The position numbers and the translations under genes are program-made. A stretch of DNA of 47,693 bases, taken from positions 1 through 47,693 of the forward strand of contig NZ_OGTP01000036.1 of the NCBI RefSeq assembly GCF_900258035.1. Direction: 5' to 3'. Source of the DNA: Caballeronia novacaledonica. Lineage in GTDB: Bacteria > Pseudomonadota > Gammaproteobacteria > Burkholderiales > Burkholderiaceae. The stretch's first letter is position 1, and every line of letters starts with the position of its first letter. Positions 17,551 to 27,742 of the stretch are shown piece after piece. The notes below the pieces were generated by a model. The model had not been told where the DNA came from. It ran no database searches and saw only the letters and a list, made by a program, of their open reading frames with translations.

Positions 17551-18390
17551 CTAACGCACGGCGCGATAGCGGTCCGCGAGCCTCTTCACGCGCGCCACGT
17601 ACGCCTGCGTCTCGGCATAAGGCGGCACGCCGACGTAACGCGCGACCGCCGCCTCGCCGCTGTTGTACGCAGCAAGCGTCAGGTCGATGTCGCCGCCGAA
17701 ACGCCGCAGCAGCCACGCGAGATAGCGCACGCCGCCGCGGATGTTCTGCGCCGCGTCGAACGGATCGCCGACGTCGAAGCGCGCCGCCGTCGCGGGCATC
17801 AGTTGCATGAGTCCTTGCGCGCCCTTGCGCGAAATGGCGTCGGCGCGATACCCCGATTCCGCGTGGATCACGGCTCGCACCAGCGCGCGATCCACGCCGA
17901 ACGACGCCGCCGCCGCATCGATCTCGCGTCCGTACGAACGCGTGTCGAGCGAAAGCGCGGCGACGTTCACGTCTGCGGCGGGCTCGCACAGATTGCAGGT
18001 CTCGATGAAATGCAGCTCGATCACCGATACGCTCGCCGCGACGCCTTCCGGCTTGCGCGTGAGATAGTGCCGCACGCCATCCTCGATGTAGCTGTAGATG
18101 CGCGTCGTGGCTTCGCGCCGCCGCAACGCCACGGGACGCGGTATCGCAGCCGAAGACGCGCTGCCGGACGACGGCGCGGGCTCGCGCCAGTTCATCGTCA
18201 GGCGGCTGCATCGCGCGTGTTCGATGCGCTCGCTGACGTAGCTCACCGTGTTGTCGTCGGACTCGCAGCGGAGCATGGTCGCCGCGTGCGCGTGACAGGC
18301 GCACATCGCGCACGCGAGCAGACACGCTCGAATCGTGCCGCGCGCTGTTTCAAGCGGGCCGTTGTGACGCGCGCGCTTTTGTGCTTCCAT
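17551..18390 (-). CDS. Lytic transglycosylase (SLT family), exported
   Basis: 279 residues. The N terminus has a hydrophobic export segment (ACLLACAMCACHAHA), a Cys-containing region with a YSYIEDGVRHYLTRKP motif, and the SLT domain in the last 130 residues. The catalytic Glu is residue 178 in HAESGYRADA, followed by GAQGLMQLMPATA and LAAYNSGEAAVARY. It cleaves the MurNAc-GlcNAc bond of peptidoglycan in the periplasm. Start 18390 has GAGGGA upstream; much longer versions of the frame run antisense through the hydroxylase gene. It is convergent with the GH19 chitinase (29 bp gap) and divergent from the prolyl hydroxylase. Dedicated transglycosylases often accompany envelope-spanning machines, which fits this neighbourhood. 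Confidence 0.88.
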   Translation of the reverse strand: MEAQKRARHNGPLETARGTIRACLLACAMCACHAHAATMLRCESDDNTVSYVSERIEHARCSRLTMNWREPAPSSGSASSAAIPRPVALRRREATTRIYSYIEDGVRHYLTRKPEGVAASVSVIELHFIETCNLCEPAADVNVAALSLDTRSYGREIDAAAASFGVDRALVRAVIHAESGYRADAISRKGAQGLMQLMPATAARFDVGDPFDAAQNIRGGVRYLAWLLRRFGGDIDLTLAAYNSGEAAVARYVGVPPYAETQAYVARVKRLADRYRAVR

Positions 18391-18423
18391 GAATGCACGT
18401 TCCCTCGTCCTCGCCGGTCCGCC

Positions 18424-19296
18424 ATGAGCACCATTCCTCGTTTCGATGCCGCATGGAAAACGTGGCTCGATGAAAACATTCTTCGCGGATGCACGCATCA
18501 ATCGCTGATCGATGCCATGGTCGCCGCCGCGTTTCATCCGAACACCGCGCGGCTGATTCTCGCGCGCCATCTCGCGGGCGAAGCGTTCGACCTGCCCGAC
18601 AGCGCCGCGCCGCACGATGACTCCGGCTACCTCTACGGCACGCCGATGCTGCCGCCCGAACGCGTGCTCACCGCCAGCGACTGCGAAGCGCCCAAACTCT
18701 TCAGCGCCGGGCAACCGGTCGTCGCGCTGTTCGCCGATGTCCTCACGCACGACGAATGCGACCGGCTCATCGAAATCGGCCGCGCGCGCGTGCAACGCTC
18801 GTCCGTCGTCGATCCGGATTCGGGCAACGAGATCACCATCGATGCGCGCAAGAGCGAAGGCGCGTTCGTCGATGCATCGACGGACGCGCTCGTGAGCACC
18901 ATCGACCGGAGGCTCGCGGAACTGTTCCGGCAGCCCGTCGAAAACGGCGAGGATCTGCATATCCTTCGCTACGACGTCGGCGGGGAATATCGTCCGCATT
19001 TCGATTATTTCCCCGAGGAGCAGGCGGGCGGCCGGCATCACATGCAGCGCGGCGGGCAGCGCGTGGCGACCGTCATCCTGTATCTCAACGAAGTCGCGCG
19101 CGGCGGCGACACGACGTTTCCGGCCGTCGGACTCGCCATTCATCCGCGGCGCGGTTGCGCGCTCTATTTCGAGTATGTCAACGCGCTCGGCCAGAGCGAT
19201 CCGAAAACGCTGCACGCCGGCACGCCCGTCGAACAAGGCGAAAAATGGATCGCGACGAAATGGATCCGGCGCGGACGGTTTCGCGCGGAGAACTGA
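18424..19296 (+). CDS. Prolyl 4-hydroxylase-like 2-oxoglutarate/Fe(II) dioxygenase
   Basis: 290 residues with no signal peptide, so predicted cytoplasmic. The C-terminal P4H-type double-stranded beta helix has the iron ligands His192 and Asp194 (YRPHFDYF) and His264 (TLHAGTPV). The 2-oxoglutarate-binding basic residue follows in GEKWIATKWIR, and RVATVILYLN and GGDTTFP are further family motifs. The first 90 residues or so form a separate helical part (NILRGCTHQSLIDAMVAA... ARLILARHL). Family members hydroxylate proline in proteins. The gene lies between the transglycosylase and the LPMO, inside the chitin locus, so the Pro-rich linkers of the secreted enzymes are possible substrates. That is inference. 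EF-Tu and other targets are known for bacterial relatives. Confidence 0.88.
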   Translation: MSTIPRFDAAWKTWLDENILRGCTHQSLIDAMVAAAFHPNTARLILARHLAGEAFDLPDSAAPHDDSGYLYGTPMLPPERVLTASDCEAPKLFSAGQPVVALFADVLTHDECDRLIEIGRARVQRSSVVDPDSGNEITIDARKSEGAFVDASTDALVSTIDRRLAELFRQPVENGEDLHILRYDVGGEYRPHFDYFPEEQAGGRHHMQRGGQRVATVILYLNEVARGGDTTFPAVGLAIHPRRGCALYFEYVNALGQSDPKTLHAGTPVEQGEKWIATKWIRRGRFRAEN

Positions 19297-19297
19297 A

Positions 19298-19332
19298 CGC
19301 ATCGCGCAGGACGTTTCGCCCCGCGCGATGCG
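19298..19332. terminator. Hairpin between convergent hydroxylase and LPMO genes
   Basis: Perfect 10-bp arms CGCATCGCGC (19298-19307) and GCGCGATGCG (19323-19332) surround a 15-base loop. It lies just after the hydroxylase stop and just beyond the LPMO stop. There is no T tract, so it is a weak or Rho-assisted terminator or an RNA 3'-end stabiliser. Confidence 0.4.
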
Positions 19333-19350
19333 CCTCTCAGGTTCCCGGGC

Positions 19351-20781
<1,431 letters not shown>

Positions 20782-21143
20782 GAATGCCTCCTTCTTGTTG
20801 TTCGTCGATGCGCATTTCGAAAAAAGTGTCGAGACTGCGGCATATTTATTTCGAATTACTAACTTGTTCTCACGGAGCCCGGTTCGGTTGCCTTCCATTC
20901 TAGTAGCTGCATGAAGGAGGAGTTAGCACGAAGATGGAGAGACGGACCGTCATCGACTCGCGCGGCGCATCAGTCGCGCGACGTTTGTCCGCTGCCTGTT
21001 CGTCGCAAACAATGCGCGTCCGGCCGATCGTTGAAGATTCCGATACGTGCGCGCGATGACCGGCGAGGCGCTGACTTAGAATGCATATCGGACAACGCCT
21101 TGTCCCGCCGCATCGCCATTCATTCCGAGAGCAGACCGTCGAC
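20782..21143. other. Divergent intergenic region between LPMO and bestrophin genes
   Basis: About 360 bp. The part nearest the LPMO (about 20815-20870) is AT-rich, with TTATTTCGAATTACTAAC-type sequence, and probably contains the LPMO promoter on the minus strand. I cannot pick convincing -35/-10 boxes. Toward bestrophin a lone TAGAAT (21077-21082) resembles a -10 box without a -35. Short frames here have no recognisable protein features. Confidence 0.35.
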
Positions 21144-22073
21144 ATGATCATCCGCCCCAAGCTCCACTGGTTCCGGCTGCTGTTCGCGTGGCGCGGCTCC
21201 GTGCTGCCGCAACTGCTGCCGCGCCTTGCGCTGATCTTCGCGCTCTCGGTGACCGCGATCTTCATGCACGATCACATGCGCCACTATCCGATCGGCCTCG
21301 GCACGCCGCCGTTCGCGCTCGTGGGTATCGCGCTCGCCGTGTTTCTCGGGTTTCGCAATGGCGCGAGTTACGAGCGCTGGTGGGAAGGCCGCAAGCTGTG
21401 GGGCGCGTTGCTCAATACGTCGCGCGCGCTCGCGCAACAGGTGCTGTCGCTGCCGGAGCCGCGCGACCGCGCTCAGTCTCGTCGTTTCCTCGCGGCACTC
21501 GGCGGATTGGCGCATGCGCTTCGACATCAGTTGCGCTGCACCGACGCGCTGTCCGATCTCGCTTCGCGACTGCCATCGGACTTGCACGCGCGCGTCGCGG
21601 CGGCGAAGTATCGGCCCGCGCTGATCCTGCTCTGGCTTGGCGAATGGGCCGCTGAACGCAGGCGCGAAGGCGCGCTCGACGGCTATGCGCTGCTCGCGAT
21701 CCAGCACAATCTGAACGCGCTTTCCGATGTGATCGGCGGATGCGAGCGCATCGCGGCCACGCCGCTGCCGTTTTCCTACTCGGTGATGATCCATCGCACG
21801 ATCTATCTCTTCTGCGTGATGCTGCCGTTCGGTCTCGTCGATGGCGCCGGCTTGCTCACGCCGCTCTTCGCGCTGCTCGTCGCGTATGCGTTCATGGCGC
21901 TGGAAGCGATCGCCGCGCAGATCGAAGATCCGTTCGGCCTCGAAGAAAACGACCTCGCGCTGAACGCGATGTGCGAGAGCATCGAAATCGCGCTGCATGA
22001 CATGGCGGCCGATCCGGACTTCCCTCTCGCGCCGAAACCGTTCGCGCCGCATCGCGATTTCATCCTCGACTGA
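21144..22073 (+). CDS. Bestrophin-family anion channel (YneE-like)
   Basis: 309 residues. The opening IIRPKLHWFRLLFAWRGSVL, then the GFRNGASYERWWEGRKLWG motif, is the hallmark of the bacterial bestrophin/RFP-TM family. Four hydrophobic segments follow the usual bestrophin layout (LALIFALSVTAIFMH; TPPFALVGIALAVFLGF; TIYLFCVMLPFGLVDG; LLTPLFALLVAYAFMALEAI). The conserved end EDPFGLEENDLALNAMC comes near the C terminus. Family members form pentameric chloride or cation channels in the inner membrane. Start 21144 begins at the conserved MIIRPK. It has no functional link to the chitin genes that I can see. Confidence 0.9.
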   Translation: MIIRPKLHWFRLLFAWRGSVLPQLLPRLALIFALSVTAIFMHDHMRHYPIGLGTPPFALVGIALAVFLGFRNGASYERWWEGRKLWGALLNTSRALAQQVLSLPEPRDRAQSRRFLAALGGLAHALRHQLRCTDALSDLASRLPSDLHARVAAAKYRPALILLWLGEWAAERRREGALDGYALLAIQHNLNALSDVIGGCERIAATPLPFSYSVMIHRTIYLFCVMLPFGLVDGAGLLTPLFALLVAYAFMALEAIAAQIEDPFGLEENDLALNAMCESIEIALHDMAADPDFPLAPKPFAPHRDFILD

Positions 22074-22218
22074 AATCGATCGAACGCCTGCCTTCGGGCA
22101 TTCCAAGTTCGTCGAATGCAGCCTTTCACAAAACGGCACAGTTAGTTTCGTCGTAGCGGATGCTGTGCGCGCACGACTTCCTTCATAATCGTTCCCGACT
22201 CATCCTGGAGAAATCGTT

Positions 22219-22824
22219 TTGAAACTGTTCTACAAAGCAGGCGCCTGTTCCCTCGCATCGCACATCGCTCTCGAAGAATCGGGGCTGCCTTACGAAATCG
22301 AAGCGGTCGATCTCAAGACCAAGGTCACCGCGAGCGGCGCGGACTTCAGCAAGATCACCGCAAAGGGCTACGTGCCCGCCCTGCTGCTCGACACCGGCGA
22401 AGTGCTGACCGAAGGCCCCGCAATCCTGCAGTACATCGCCGACCAGGTTCCGGCGAAGCATCTCGCGCCGCTCAACGACGGCATGGCGCGTTATCGCCTG
22501 CAAAGCTGGCTGACGTTCATCGGCACGGAACTGCACGCTAATTTCACGCCGTTCTTCTATCCGACGTCGGGCAGCGACTGGAAAGCCACCGCGATGGCCA
22601 AGCTCCAGCACCGTCTCACCTACGTCGCGCAACATATCGACGACAAGCAGTTCCTGCTCGGCAACGAATTCAGCATCGGCGATGCTTATCTCTTCACCGT
22701 GCTCGGCTGGGCGAAGCACATCGATCTCGACCTCGGCAAGTGGCCGGCGCTCGTCGCGTATCAGGAGCGCGTCGGCGCGCGTCCGGGCGTGCAGGCGGCG
22801 ATGAAATCGGAAGGCCTGATCTGA
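22219..22824 (+). CDS. gstA: Glutathione S-transferase, beta class
   Basis: 201 residues. The thioredoxin-like N domain has MKLFYKAGACSLASHIALEE, in which the Cys near residue 10 is the beta-class catalytic cysteine. GYVPALLLDTGEVLTEGPAIL supplies the cis-Pro and glutathione-binding segment. The C-terminal helical domain contains LGNEFSIGDAYLFTVLGW. It is a soluble detoxification enzyme conjugating glutathione. The start codon is TTG (22219), with GGAGA about 7 bases upstream and no nearby in-frame ATG giving the conserved N terminus. It is followed by a strong bidirectional terminator. Confidence 0.93.
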   Translation: MKLFYKAGACSLASHIALEESGLPYEIEAVDLKTKVTASGADFSKITAKGYVPALLLDTGEVLTEGPAILQYIADQVPAKHLAPLNDGMARYRLQSWLTFIGTELHANFTPFFYPTSGSDWKATAMAKLQHRLTYVAQHIDDKQFLLGNEFSIGDAYLFTVLGWAKHIDLDLGKWPALVAYQERVGARPGVQAAMKSEGLI

Positions 22825-22847
22825 GCGATCGGCATTCCTGAAATGGC

Positions 22848-22880
22848 AAACGGCCCTTCGATGAAGGGCCGTTTCTTTTT
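22848..22880. terminator. Strong terminator between convergent gstA and decarboxylase genes
   Basis: Perfect 12-bp arms AAACGGCCCTTC (22848-22859) and GAAGGGCCGTTT (22863-22874) with a 3-base loop, then CTTTTT. The A-rich left foot may let it also stop transcription from the minus strand. Confidence 0.9.
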
Positions 22881-22902
22881 GCAGCAGCGAATCAGGCGAG
22901 CA

Positions 22903-25188
22903 TCAATCGCGCACGCAATCGACGAAATACTCGATACGCCCGTTGATCATCTCGCCGACGAGCCCGTGAATATCCGTGTGGAAGCCCGGGAAGCGCTCGT
23001 TGAACTCGCGCGCGAAACGCAGATAATCGACGATCGTGCGGTTAAAACGCTCGCCCGGAATCAGCAACGGAATGCCCGGCGGATACGGCGTAAGCAGAAT
23101 CGACGTGACGCGGCCTTCGAGTTCGTCGATGGGCACGCGGTCGATCTCGCGGTGCGCGAGCTTTGCGAATGCATCGGACGGTTTCATCGCCGGCTCCATG
23201 CTCGACAGATACATCTCCGTCGTCAGACGCGCGATGTTGTTCGCGCGATAGACGCTGTGAATCTGCTCGCACAGATCGCGCAAGCCGATGCGCTCATACG
23301 AAGGATGCTGCGCGACGAACTCCGGCAGCACGCGCCACAGCGGCTGGTTGTTGTCGTAGTCGTCCTTGAACTGCTGAAGCTCGGTGACCATCGAGTTCCA
23401 GCGGCCCTTCGTGATGCCGATCGTGAACATGATGAAGAACGAGTAAAGCCCCGTCTTCTCCACGATGATGCCGTGCTCCGCCAGATACTTCGTGACGATC
23501 GCGGCCGGAATGCCGGCCTCGCCGAATTCGCCGTCCACGTCGAGTCCCGGCGTGATGATCGTCGCCTTGATCGGATCGAGCATGTTGAAGTTTTCGGCGA
23601 GCGCGCCGAAGCCGTGCCAGCGGTCGTTCGGCTTCAGCATCCAGTCCTCGCGGTCGCCGATACCCTCTTCCGCCAGCGCGTCCGGGCCCCAGACCTTGAA
23701 GAACCAGTCGTCGCCGTATTCGGCATCGACCTTGCGCATCGCGCGGCGGAAGTCGAGCGCTTCGGCGATCGATTCCTCCACGAGCGCCTCGCCGCCCGGC
23801 GCTTCCATCATCGCCGCGGCGACGTCGCACGACGCGATGATCGCGTATTGCGGCGACGTCGACGTATGCATCAGATACGCCTCGTTGAAACGATGGCGGT
23901 CGAACGTGCTGTTCTCGCTGTCCTGCACGAGAATCTGCGATGCCTGCGAAATGCCGGCGAGCAGCTTGTGCGTGGAATGTGTCGCGAACACGAGCGCGCC
24001 CGTGCGCGGACGGCCGGCGCCGATCGCGTGCATGTCCTGATAGAACGCGTGGAACTCGGCGTGCGGCAGCCAGGCTTCGTCGAAGTGCAGCGTGTCGAGC
24101 ATGTCGCCGAGCAGATCCTTGATCATCTCGACGTTGTAGATCACGCCGTCATACGTGCTCTGCGTGATCGTCAGAATGCGCGGCTTGACCTTCGGGTTCT
24201 TCGCGAGCGCCTCGCGCGCGAACGGATTCGCCTCGATCTTCTTGCGGATGTTCTCCGGCTTGAACTCGTCGCGCGGAATCGGCCCGATGATGCCGAAGTT
24301 GTTGCGCGTCGGCGTGAGGAACACGGGGATCGCGCCGGTCATCGTGATCGCGTGCAGGATCGACTTGTGGCAGTTGCGGTCCACGAGCACGATATCGCCC
24401 GGCGCCACGGTGGCGTGCCACACGATCTTGTTCGACGTGGACGTGCCGTTGGTCACGAAAAAGAGATGATCCGCGCCGAAGATGCGCGCCGCGTTGCGCT
24501 CCGACGCCGCGACCGGCCCGGTGTGATCGAGCAACTGGCCGAGTTCCTCGACCGCGTTGCAGACGTCCGCGCGCAGCATGTTTTCGCCGAAGAACTGGTG
24601 GAACATCTGTCCCAGCGGATTCTTCAGGAACGCGACGCCGCCCGAGTGGCCCGGGCAGTGCCACGAATACGAACCTTCGTCCGCGTACTGGACGAGTTCC
24701 TTGAAGAACGGCGGCGCGAGCGCATCGAGATACACCTTCGCTTCACGAATCACGTGACGCGCGACGAACTCCGGCGTGTCCTCGAACATGTGGATGAAGC
24801 CGTGCAGCTCGCGCAGGATGTCGTTCGGCAAGTGGCGCGAGGTGCGCGTTTCGCCGTACAGGAAGATGGGAATGTCGGCGTTGCGGCGGCGCACGGCGTT
24901 GATGAACGCACGCAGCGCGACGATCGCCGATGCCAGCTCCAGCGTGTCGCCTTCCACGACGACATTGTCCGCGTAGGGCAGCAGCTCGTCGTCATCGATC
25001 GACAGGATGAAGCACGACGCGCGGCTCGACTGCTGCGCGAACGCAGCGAGGTCGCCGTAGCTCGTCAGGCCGAGCACTTCGGCGCCTTCTTTCTCGATCG
25101 CCTCGGCGAGCGCCCGGATGCCGGAACCCGAGATGTTCTCGGAACGAAAGTCTTCGTCGATGATGACGACGGGGAAGCGGAACTTCAT
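22903..25188 (-). CDS. Orn/Lys/Arg decarboxylase, PLP fold type I
   Basis: 761 residues, the full length of the inducible-type basic amino acid decarboxylases. The N-terminal wing domain (about 1-125, MKFRFPVVIIDEDFRSENIS) is followed by the PLP domain. SWHCPGHSGGVAFLKNP, the cofactor Asp in HFDEAWLPHAEF and the Schiff-base Lys408 in HSTHKLLAGISQ are visible. The C-terminal domain ends with LLTPYPPGIPLLIPGERF. It removes CO2 from arginine, lysine or ornithine, consuming protons or making polyamines; which substrate cannot be settled by eye. Start 25188 has GGAGA upstream; the ORF extends 42 bp further without support. dcd lies upstream on the same strand, 103 bp away. Confidence 0.95.
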   Translation of the reverse strand: MKFRFPVVIIDEDFRSENISGSGIRALAEAIEKEGAEVLGLTSYGDLAAFAQQSSRASCFILSIDDDELLPYADNVVVEGDTLELASAIVALRAFINAVRRRNADIPIFLYGETRTSRHLPNDILRELHGFIHMFEDTPEFVARHVIREAKVYLDALAPPFFKELVQYADEGSYSWHCPGHSGGVAFLKNPLGQMFHQFFGENMLRADVCNAVEELGQLLDHTGPVAASERNAARIFGADHLFFVTNGTSTSNKIVWHATVAPGDIVLVDRNCHKSILHAITMTGAIPVFLTPTRNNFGIIGPIPRDEFKPENIRKKIEANPFAREALAKNPKVKPRILTITQSTYDGVIYNVEMIKDLLGDMLDTLHFDEAWLPHAEFHAFYQDMHAIGAGRPRTGALVFATHSTHKLLAGISQASQILVQDSENSTFDRHRFNEAYLMHTSTSPQYAIIASCDVAAAMMEAPGGEALVEESIAEALDFRRAMRKVDAEYGDDWFFKVWGPDALAEEGIGDREDWMLKPNDRWHGFGALAENFNMLDPIKATIITPGLDVDGEFGEAGIPAAIVTKYLAEHGIIVEKTGLYSFFIMFTIGITKGRWNSMVTELQQFKDDYDNNQPLWRVLPEFVAQHPSYERIGLRDLCEQIHSVYRANNIARLTTEMYLSSMEPAMKPSDAFAKLAHREIDRVPIDELEGRVTSILLTPYPPGIPLLIPGERFNRTIVDYLRFAREFNERFPGFHTDIHGLVGEMINGRIEYFVDCVRD

Positions 25189-25291
25189 GAGGCGATTCTC
25201 CAAATGGAACGACCGCCGCCCGAGAAGCAATCCCGGAGCCAGCGGTCCTTCGACAAGCGTGTGCCGTGTGCGTTTCGGTCAGCGGCGATAA

Positions 25292-25861
25292 TCAGGTTTT
25301 CGGCAGCGTCACGCCGTGCTGCCCTTGATACTTCCCGCCGCGATCCGCGTACGACGTTTCGCACATTTCATCGCTTTCGAAGAACAAGACTTGGGCGACG
25401 CCCTCGTTTGCGTAGATTTTGGCAGGCAAAGGTGTCGTATTCGAGAATTCGAGCGTCACGTACCCTTCCCACTCCGGCTCGAACGGCGTGACGTTCACGA
25501 TGATCCCGCAGCGCGCATACGTCGATTTGCCGAGACACACGGTCAGGCACGAGCGCGGAATGCGGAAATACTCGACCGTGCGCGCGAGCGCGAAAGAATT
25601 CGGCGGAATGATGCAGACGTCGCCCTTGAAGTCGACGAACGATTTCTCGTCGAAGGCTTTCGGATCGACGATCGTGGAATTGATGTTCGTGAAGATCTTG
25701 AATTCGTCGGCGACGCGGATGTCGTAGCCGTAGCTCGACGTGCCGTAGCTCACGATCTTGCGGCCGTCCTCGGTCACGCGCACCTGATCGCGCACGAACG
25801 GCTCGATCATTCGGTGCTCTTCGGCCATGCGGCGAATCCACTTGTCGGACTTGATGCTCAT
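25292..25861 (-). CDS. dcd: dCTP deaminase
   Basis: 189 residues, the normal length. It deaminates dCTP to dUTP for thymidylate synthesis as a homotrimer. Family features: MSIKSDKWIRRMAEEHRMIEPF, TSSYGYDIRVADEF, the nucleotide-binding GKSTYARCGIIVNVTPFEPEW with the catalytic Glu in TLEFSNTTPLPAKIYANEG, and the C-terminal lid GGKYQGQHGVTLPKT. Start 25861 (MSIKSDKW) is the conserved one; an ATG five codons upstream is possible. It is co-directional with the decarboxylase downstream. Confidence 0.96.
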   Translation of the reverse strand: MSIKSDKWIRRMAEEHRMIEPFVRDQVRVTEDGRKIVSYGTSSYGYDIRVADEFKIFTNINSTIVDPKAFDEKSFVDFKGDVCIIPPNSFALARTVEYFRIPRSCLTVCLGKSTYARCGIIVNVTPFEPEWEGYVTLEFSNTTPLPAKIYANEGVAQVLFFESDEMCETSYADRGGKYQGQHGVTLPKT

Positions 25862-26000
25862 AGGGACGCTACTCAACGGTGAACGGCTCGGGTCTCGCGA
25901 CCGCCGCCTGCGGTGAAACGGGGCAAGGTCTCCGGCGGCGATGCGCGCCGCGCGGGCCCAACGAAAGCGCGTATTTTACGCGATCGGGCGGGCGCGGCGC

Positions 26001-26534
26001 CTAGCGGCGAATCACGCCGCAGGCGAGCGCCGGACCCACGTTGTGCGGCGCGCTCGCGTACGGGTCCACAGCTTCGCGATGCAGCATGATCGCGCGCGAG
26101 ATGACCGAGCGCACGCCGTCGAGCGAGACATCGGTCGCGACGATGAAGCCCGTCGCCGCGCCGGTCGCGTCCGCGTGGATATTGCCGAGTTCGCCTTCGA
26201 CGCGCGAGGTCGCCTTTCTGCGCTCGGAAGGCAGCGCGAACACCGGGCTCGCATCCTCTCCGTTGACGGCGATGCAGTCGCCGCGCTCGTGAACGGTCAG
26301 CGCATGGTCGCTGTTCGGGGGCATGTCGGTCAGGCTGTAGGAAACCTGCACGCCGTCGGCGCGTTCGATCAGCGTGACGGTGCCGCGCGTGGTGTTGCCG
26401 GGCGTCGGTTGCAATACCGCGTCCGCGCGCTTTTCGTGATTCTGAAAGATGAGGCCGCAACCGCTCAGCATGACGCTGCAAGCGGCCGTCGCGATCAATG
26501 CGTGGAGCGCCCTCCCGTCGAATCTGTGTTCCAT
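26001..26534 (-). CDS. SodC-like (Cu/Zn superoxide dismutase family) lipoprotein with missing metal ligands
   Basis: 177 residues. A lipoprotein signal (SVMLSGC) is followed by a SOD_Cu-type fold: TRGTVTLIERADGVQVSYSL, HALTVHERGDC, GNIHADATGAA, and the ending SRAIMLHREAVDPY with ALACGVI. The order and spacing match SodC, but the HxH copper motif reads TVH (first His replaced). The usual GxHxNP and HxGDL segments, which carry the bridging and zinc ligands, lack His. Only about two of the normal copper ligands remain. It is therefore probably not an active dismutase and may bind metal weakly or be structural, as in other degenerate SodC-like proteins. The start has GAGAGGA upstream. Confidence 0.85.
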   Translation of the reverse strand: MEHRFDGRALHALIATAACSVMLSGCGLIFQNHEKRADAVLQPTPGNTTRGTVTLIERADGVQVSYSLTDMPPNSDHALTVHERGDCIAVNGEDASPVFALPSERRKATSRVEGELGNIHADATGAATGFIVATDVSLDGVRSVISRAIMLHREAVDPYASAPHNVGPALACGVIRR

Positions 26535-26653
26535 GCGATCCTCTCGGCGGCCCGCCGACGCACCGTGCGTCAGCGCTGCCGCGCATCGAAGGCGACATGA
26601 TACCGCGAGCCGCATTGCACAAGGCTCGCGGAGATTCGATCGTATGCTCGAAA

Positions 26654-27742
26654 TCAGGTGTTCTGCACGACGATGCTCGGAAACCTGGAGGTCATGTCGC
26701 GCTGACGCTCGGCGATCGAGATCGCGACGCGGCGCGCGATCGCGCGATACGTCTCCGCGATCCGGCTCTCCGGCTGCGACACGACGCTCGGCTGGCCCGC
26801 ATCGGTGCGCTCGCGAATGGAGATATCGAGCGGCAACTGGCCGAGAATCTCGACGCCGTATTCCTTCGCCATGCGCTCGCCGCCGCCCGCGCCGAAGATG
26901 TGCTCTTCGTGGCCGCAATTCGAGCAGATATGCGTGCTCATGTTCTCGACGATACCGAGAATCGGAATGCCGACCTTCTCGAACATCTTCAAGCCCTTCT
27001 TCGCGTCGAGCAGCGCGATGTCCTGCGGCGTCGTGACGATCACCGCGCCCGTCACCGGCACCTTCTGCGACAGCGTGAGCTGAATGTCGCCCGTGCCCGG
27101 CGGCATGTCGACGACGAGATAGTCGAGGTCCTTCCAGTTGGTCTGCCGCAGCAACTGCTCGAGCGCCGACGTCACCATCGGGCCGCGCCACACCATCGGA
27201 TTGTCCTGCTCGATCAGAAAGCCGATGGAATTCGCCTGGATGCCGTGGCCTTCGAGCGGGTTCATCGTCTGATTGTCGGGCGATTCGGGCCGGCCGGTGA
27301 TGCCGAGCATCATCGGCAGCGAGGGGCCGTAGATGTCCGCGTCGAGCATGCCGACCGACGCGCCCTCCGCCGCGAGCGCGAGCGCGAGATTCGCGGCCGT
27401 CGTGCTCTTGCCGACGCCGCCCTTGCCCGATGCCACCGCGATGATGTTCTTGACGTTCGGCAGCAGCTTCACGCCGCGCTGCACCGCGTGAGCGACGACC
27501 TGCGACGACACGTCCACCGTCACGTTCGCGACGCCAGGCACCTGACGCAGCGCGTCCTGCACCTGCTCGCGGATCGCGCCGAACTGCGTTTTTGCCGGAT
27601 AGCCGAGCACGACGCTCACCGCGACGTTCGCGCCATCGACGGACACGTTGCGAATGCTCTTCGTATCGACGAACTTGCGGTTGGTGTTGGGATCGGTCAG
27701 TGTGGCGAGTGCGGTGTCGATCTTCGCGCGGTCAATGCTCAT
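26654..27742 (-). CDS. apbC: Iron-sulfur cluster carrier ATPase ApbC/Mrp
   Basis: 362 residues. An N-terminal MIP18/DUF59-like domain (about 1-90) is followed by a P-loop ATPase with the deviant Walker A GKGGVGKST (about residue 105), DADIYGPSLPMMLG, VVDMPPGTGD and the cluster-binding CSNCG near residue 280. It carries and delivers Fe-S clusters to apoproteins in the cytoplasm as a dimer. Start 27742 (MSIDRAKI) has GGAG at suitable spacing; an upstream extension lacks support. In related genomes, as I recall, apbC lies next to and divergent from metG. Here an OmpA-family gene and hicAB lie between them. Confidence 0.95.
   Translation of the reverse strand: MSIDRAKIDTALATLTDPNTNRKFVDTKSIRNVSVDGANVAVSVVLGYPAKTQFGAIREQVQDALRQVPGVANVTVDVSSQVVAHAVQRGVKLLPNVKNIIAVASGKGGVGKSTTAANLALALAAEGASVGMLDADIYGPSLPMMLGITGRPESPDNQTMNPLEGHGIQANSIGFLIEQDNPMVWRGPMVTSALEQLLRQTNWKDLDYLVVDMPPGTGDIQLTLSQKVPVTGAVIVTTPQDIALLDAKKGLKMFEKVGIPILGIVENMSTHICSNCGHEEHIFGAGGGERMAKEYGVEILGQLPLDISIRERTDAGQPSVVSQPESRIAETYRAIARRVAISIAERQRDMTSRFPSIVVQNT

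Noticed and set aside
22843..25491. An 882-codon open frame on the plus strand
   Set aside because: It is antisense to the Orn/Lys/Arg decarboxylase and composed mainly of Arg, Ala, Val and His; no domain.
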